Positions 63,466 through 64,000 of a DNA stretch of 64,000 bases are shown here, one piece after another. The stretch spans positions 62,001 through 126,000 of the forward strand of contig JADFFQ010000002.1 of NCBI GenBank assembly GCA_022568135.1. The letters run 5' to 3'. Both the position numbers and the translations under genes were made by a program. Below the pieces are notes generated by a model. The model was not told where the DNA came from and did not search any database. It was given only the letters and a program-made list of their open reading frames with translations. The number at the start of each line of letters is the position of its first letter. Within the stretch, counting starts at the first letter, position 1. The stretch comes from Planctomycetota bacterium (lineage in GTDB: Bacteria > Planctomycetota > Phycisphaerae > Phycisphaerales > SM1A02).

Positions 63466-64000
63466 GTGATTGAGAAGCCCGCTGCACCGTTGCATTCAGC
63501 GGCACCGCAGCGCTGCCCAACGTGCGGCTACGATCTGCGCGGCTCCGCGTCGCCCGTGTGCCCCGAGTGCGGGACTCCGAGGACGTGGCGGCGGCTGCGT
63601 TTCTTCGATCGAGCGCAGTTCCTCGAAGTGCTGAAGATCCTCAGCGACGCGGGCGTCGCGCACCGAGGCTTTGATGGAGGGTCCGGCCAGGCCCTCCTGG
63701 GACAGATCTACATGGGCACCAGTGTTGCCAGGGAAATCTGGATCGGGGAGCCGGACGCCGAACGAGCGATCAAAGCGCTTGAGTCCGAGGGAATTGCTTT
63801 CCCGCTGCCCATTGTCGACCGCGCGGAGCCGGCGTGTCCGAGTTGCAGCACTCCCCTGGACCCCAAGGGTTCGGCGTCCTGCCCGGCCTGTGGCACGATC
63901 TTTCAATGGGTGCAGATCGGCGAACCGAGCATCGATCCCACCCAGCTTCACTGCTATGAATGCGGCTACGACCTGACCGGCAATACGTCAGATCGTTGCC
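63466..64000 (+). CDS. Multi-zinc-ribbon protein, 5' part (runs off window)
   Basis: Open to the right edge, 178 codons visible. GTG 63466 sits 8 nt after GGAG at 63454-63457. Three zinc ribbons are seen: CPTCGYDLRGSASPVCPECG near residues 17-36, CPSCSTPLDPKGSASCPACG around residues 126-145, and the start of a third, CYECGYDLTGNTSDRC at the window edge. Between the first two is a helical linker domain. This is the same ribbon type (CxxCGYDLxG) as in the membrane proteins at 6309 and 43695. Function unknown; it might be a larger regulatory or protein-binding scaffold. Confidence 0.7.
   Translation, partial: MIEKPAAPLHSAAPQRCPTCGYDLRGSASPVCPECGTPRTWRRLRFFDRAQFLEVLKILSDAGVAHRGFDGGSGQALLGQIYMGTSVAREIWIGEPDAERAIKALESEGIAFPLPIVDRAEPACPSCSTPLDPKGSASCPACGTIFQWVQIGEPSIDPTQLHCYECGYDLTGNTSDRC

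Overview
The window is GC-rich bacterial DNA, most likely from a planctomycete, probably of the Phycisphaerae side of the phylum. The support is a set of habits seen together: secreted proteins ending in planctomycete-type dockerin repeats (18754-21143, 56645-58183), small membrane proteins headed by a CxxCxYxLxG...CPxCG zinc ribbon (6309, 43695, 63466), a Ser/Thr kinase fused to WD40 propellers (21291-25766), two GroEL copies, and flagellar rod, P-ring-assembly and L-ring genes. Species cannot be named from sequence alone. Most of the window is ordinary chromosome.

Layout: an MFS transporter tail and thyX (1-1827); a multi-HTH protein, a lipoprotein, two PH-domain membrane proteins and zwf on the minus strand (1915-6155); two small Cys-motif membrane proteins and xerD; a flagellar operon flgF-flgG-flgA-flgH led by a small unknown gene (8700-12542); trpS; a CPBP protease head to head with trpC, then a GT2 glycosyltransferase; purE and asd divergent; a broken ACT-domain gene and tRNA-Gln; two dockerin genes; the interrupted WD40 kinase; ferredoxin; a DUF4258/YgiT toxin-antitoxin-like pair coupled to acs; a three-gene restriction-modification-like cassette (30945-33394); rnr; a chaperone run groEL2 - small gene - retropepsin-like protease - groES - groEL1 - dnaJ - grpE - fmdB (all minus strand); moxR; hpt, mgtE, phoU-like and a Na/Pi cotransporter; a broken trmH-like gene; a dipeptidyl peptidase IV; galK; a third dockerin-type gene beside a LOG-family remnant; folC; leuS; two end genes.

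The most interesting region is 30945-33394. A DNA methyltransferase with an N-terminal B3-like (DNA-binding pseudobarrel) domain is translationally coupled to a protein that looks like a LAGLIDADG homing endonuclease with both catalytic acidic positions lost, followed directly by a PD-(D/E)xK nuclease. This reads as a restriction-modification system in which a dead homing-endonuclease fold may have become a specificity or DNA-binding subunit.

Other points: a family of short palindromic repeats beginning GTTTAGCCG sits just 3' of genes and sometimes supplies their stop codon; two genes carry a single in-frame amber codon inside conserved motifs (kinase, ACT protein); one rRNA/tRNA methyltransferase gene has at least two frame changes; a CIRCE-like operator lies upstream of groEL2; and several genes share a TACACT -10 element.
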